The translations under genes were made by a program, and so were the position numbers. A DNA stretch of 7,927 nucleotides from an archaeon (GTDB lineage: Archaea; Asgardarchaeota; Hermodarchaeia; Hermodarchaeales; Hermodarchaeaceae). This document shows positions 6,193-7,927 of this stretch, in pieces (position 1 is the first letter of the stretch; every line of letters begins with the position of its first letter). Under the pieces are notes generated by a model, which ran no database searches, had not been told where the DNA came from, and saw only the letters and a program-made list of their open reading frames with translations. The DNA lies in assembly GCA_016550415.1 (NCBI GenBank), contig JABXGU010000372.1:1-7927 (forward strand), in the 5' to 3' direction.

Positions 6193-7203
6193 TCAGTCAG
6201 CCATGATTAAAGAGAGAAGACCCTTCTGTAGATGAAGACGGTTTTCGGCTTGATCAAAGATAACACTTTGAGGACTATCTACAACCTCGTCAGTAGCTTC
6301 CTCACCACGAAAGACTGGTAGACAATGCATGAAAATTGCATCTTTGCTGGCTTTAGCCATTCGCTCAGAGTTACAAATCCAATCCCGGTACTTCTCATGC
6401 AGTTTTGCTTCGGTTTCAGTGCCGAATTTGTCGATGCCCATAGATGCACATTTGGCACTCATCCATGACCTTGGATAAATCACATGAGCTCCGTTATAGG
6501 CCTCTTCGATATCATTAGTAATGGTGAAAGAGCCTCCAGATTCGTCAGCATTCTGCTTGCACCAACCCATAATCTCTGAGTCTAGCTCAAAGCCGGGAGG
6601 ATTGGCAAGAACTACATCCATACCAAATCTGGCAGCTGTTAACACTGCACTCTGAACACTACACCAAGAACGAGCATGACGACTATAAGCCCAACTAAAA
6701 ACGAACTTCTTACCCTGAATTTTGGGGAAGTTTTCTTGCACCGTCATCAGGTCAGTAAGAGACTGGCAGGGATGGAATTTATCGTCGGCCATATTCACAA
6801 TAGGAACATTTGCCCATTTGGAGTATTCACGAAGGACTTGGTTACCACGTCCATATACGTAGCCGACTGCTTTTTCGAGGATACGGATTCCAATTCCGTG
6901 TCCGTAGCGTGCGAGTGTATTTGCAGTGTCTTTGATGCTTTCGCCTTCACCGAGGCGCATTGTGCCTGGTTCTAAAAATTGGGCATGTCCGCCGAGTTCT
7001 GTTAGTGCTGTTTCAAAGCTTGCGCGGGTTCGTGTTGAGGTGTTATAGAAGAGCATGAAGAAGGTTTTGTCTTTTAGTAGGTGTGGGCATTTTCCTGCTT
7101 TGCTCTTCTGTTTTAGGTCCTTGGAGAATTCGAGGACAGTATCAAGTTCTTCGCGTGTCCATTCTTGTGTTGTTATCATATCGCGTCCGCGCAAATCAAT
7201 CAT
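6193..7203 (-). CDS. Second carbamoyltransferase, ornithine/N-acetylornithine-like paralogue
   Basis: This is 336 residues from the ATG at 7203. It is paralogous along its whole length to the neighbour at 5071-6144, with which it converges. STRTR (56-60), HPCQ (144-147) and HCLP (293-296) give a complete carbamoyl-phosphate site. RLGEGESIKDTA (83-94) and CLPVFRGEEATDEV (294-307) look like ordinary ornithine carbamoyltransferase, and an SMG (254-256) is present. However, the ornithine DGNN motif is replaced by SWAYSRHARSW (170-180), the AOTC/YgeW position, with the usual prolines missing. The amine substrate is uncertain: ornithine for arginine synthesis, an acylated ornithine, or a catabolic carbamoyl compound. 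ATG 7203 is preferred to GTG 7215 because that GTG lies inside the AGGTGA ribosome binding site. Base skew changes near HPCQ, as in the paralogue. Confidence 0.87.
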   Translation of the reverse strand: MIDLRGRDMITTQEWTREELDTVLEFSKDLKQKSKAGKCPHLLKDKTFFMLFYNTSTRTRASFETALTELGGHAQFLEPGTMRLGEGESIKDTANTLARYGHGIGIRILEKAVGYVYGRGNQVLREYSKWANVPIVNMADDKFHPCQSLTDLMTVQENFPKIQGKKFVFSWAYSRHARSWCSVQSAVLTAARFGMDVVLANPPGFELDSEIMGWCKQNADESGGSFTITNDIEEAYNGAHVIYPRSWMSAKCASMGIDKFGTETEAKLHEKYRDWICNSERMAKASKDAIFMHCLPVFRGEEATDEVVDSPQSVIFDQAENRLHLQKGLLSLIMAD

Positions 7204-7300
7204 CTTTTTTTTCACCTAAAGAGTTGAATCCCAGAAGGCGGGTGGAGGCAAATCCTTTTGAACTTTTCGTGGTGTTGCTATCAACATAGGGTTCTTTGCA
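7204..7300. promoter_or_regulatory. Divergent intergenic region between carbamoyltransferase and TatD
   Basis: This 97-base spacer must hold divergent start signals. AGGTGA (minus strand, 7212-7217) is the ribosome binding site for the ATG at 7203. Only a weak TAGGG precedes the TatD ATG at 7301. GAAAAGTTCAAAA on the minus strand (about 7256-7268) is a loose BRE/TATA-like candidate. Nothing else recognisable is present. Confidence 0.3.
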
Positions 7301-7927
7301 ATGGAGCTTTTTGATACTCATTCGCACTTGGAAATGCCTCGGCTTTATCCTTCTGCAGCAAAGATTGTTGAACGAGCGCAAAGGGCAGGTGTGATTGGTA
7401 TTGTTGTTAGTGCTATTGAGCCAAAATTTTATTCTAAGGCTCTTGACTTGACCAAACGGTTTTCTGGCTTTGTGTGGGCTACCTTTGGTCTTCATCCTCC
7501 ACAAGCCACCCCCAAGATGGTAGATCACTGTGTGCGGTTGATGCGGGAGAATGTTGACAATATTGTAGCGATTGGTGAGGTAGGACTTGATTATTATTGG
7601 GTGAAGGATGATAAGCGGCGAGAGTATCAGCATCATTCTTTCGTTGAGTTCATTCAGTTAGCCGCCGAGTTGGATTTACCCCTAGTAGTGCATTCCCGGG
7701 AAGCAGAACTTGACGCTATAAACGTCTTAAAAGAGGAGGGAGCCCAACGTGTGCAATTGCATTGTTTTAACAATCCTGATCATGTTGAAGCCGCAGCAGC
7801 TCATAACTGGTATATGAGTGTGCCAACTAGTGTGGTTACACGCAGGCGAATGCAACGTGTGGCTTTAGCTATGCCGCTTGAAAACATGCTTTTGGAAACA
7901 GATGCTCCTTATCTTTCTCCATTTCCA
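7301..7927 (+). CDS. tatD: TatD-family metal-dependent nuclease (C-terminus outside window)
   Basis: The frame is open from ATG 7301 to the right edge, giving 209 residues of a family that usually runs to about 250-270. TatD proteins are TIM-barrel two-metal hydrolases with DNase activity in the cytoplasm. The expected ligands are all seen: H7 and H9 in DTHSHLE, E93 in GEVGLDYYW, H131 in VVHSRE, H154 in LHCF and D201 in ETDAPYLSP. The gene is divergent from the carbamoyltransferase at its left, with a weak Shine-Dalgarno. It is a common housekeeping gene with no evident tie to the metabolic genes, so it may mark the edge of the cluster. Codons are G/T-ending from the start. Confidence 0.95.
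   Translation, partial: MELFDTHSHLEMPRLYPSAAKIVERAQRAGVIGIVVSAIEPKFYSKALDLTKRFSGFVWATFGLHPPQATPKMVDHCVRLMRENVDNIVAIGEVGLDYYWVKDDKRREYQHHSFVEFIQLAAELDLPLVVHSREAELDAINVLKEEGAQRVQLHCFNNPDHVEAAAAHNWYMSVPTSVVTRRRMQRVALAMPLENMLLETDAPYLSPFP

Noticed and set aside
6193..7203. Annotating the second carbamoyltransferase simply as argF
   Set aside because: It has ornithine-type GEE and SMG motifs but lacks the DGNN segment and carries the AOTC/YgeW-type SWAYS segment, so ornithine specificity is not supported.
7196..7636. A 146-codon minus-strand open frame
   Set aside because: It overlaps the TatD coding region, which has all its metal ligands in frame, and its own translation is low-complexity with no family resemblance.

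Overview
The window looks like a piece of an anaerobic prokaryote's chromosome, most likely an archaeon. That placement is inference. It rests on a tungsten-type aldehyde:ferredoxin oxidoreductase, a stand-alone ubiquitin-like MoaD/SAMP-type protein, a TatD protein of archaeal flavour and several TTG/GTG starts. Nothing here fixes the phylum, and an anaerobic bacterium is not excluded. The DNA is almost wholly coding. I see no RNA genes, insertion sequences, CRISPR arrays or long repeats.

Layout, left to right. (1) On the minus strand, a polyferredoxin subunit (1296-1802) is followed by a tungsten aldehyde oxidoreductase catalytic subunit (1-1299, C-terminus outside the window). The two are coupled by a 4-base ATGA overlap, so they form a redox enzyme unit. 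(2) Divergent to it, on the plus strand, is an SsnA-like metal-dependent amidohydrolase (1905-3236). A small MoaD/ThiS-fold protein (3244-3525, minus) converges on it with a 7-base gap. (3) On the plus strand, a second amidohydrolase of the S-adenosylhomocysteine deaminase/TrzN/AtzB type (3646-5037) is followed after 33 bases by a carbamoyltransferase of the N-acetylornithine transcarbamylase/YgeW type (5071-6144). (4) A second, paralogous carbamoyltransferase lies tail to tail with the first on the minus strand (6193-7203). (5) A TatD-family nuclease starts divergently at 7301 and runs off the right edge.

How the genes may work together. In Escherichia coli, ssnA (amidohydrolase) and ygeW (carbamoyltransferase) belong to one cluster linked to anaerobic purine and N-heterocycle breakdown, together with molybdenum hydroxylase genes. 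Here SsnA-like and YgeW/AOTC-like proteins sit beside a second deaminase-type amidohydrolase and a tungsten oxidoreductase with its ferredoxin subunit and a possible cofactor-sulfur carrier. A reasonable hypothesis is a catabolic locus in which amidohydrolases open or deaminate an N-rich ring, and a carbamoyltransferase run in the phosphorolytic direction yields carbamoyl phosphate. The oxidoreductase would handle an aldehyde or redox step. Substrates are unknown.

The most unusual sequence-level signal is in the two carbamoyltransferases. In both, base skew and codon style flip at the same homologous point, near the HPCQ motif at the boundary between the two structural domains.
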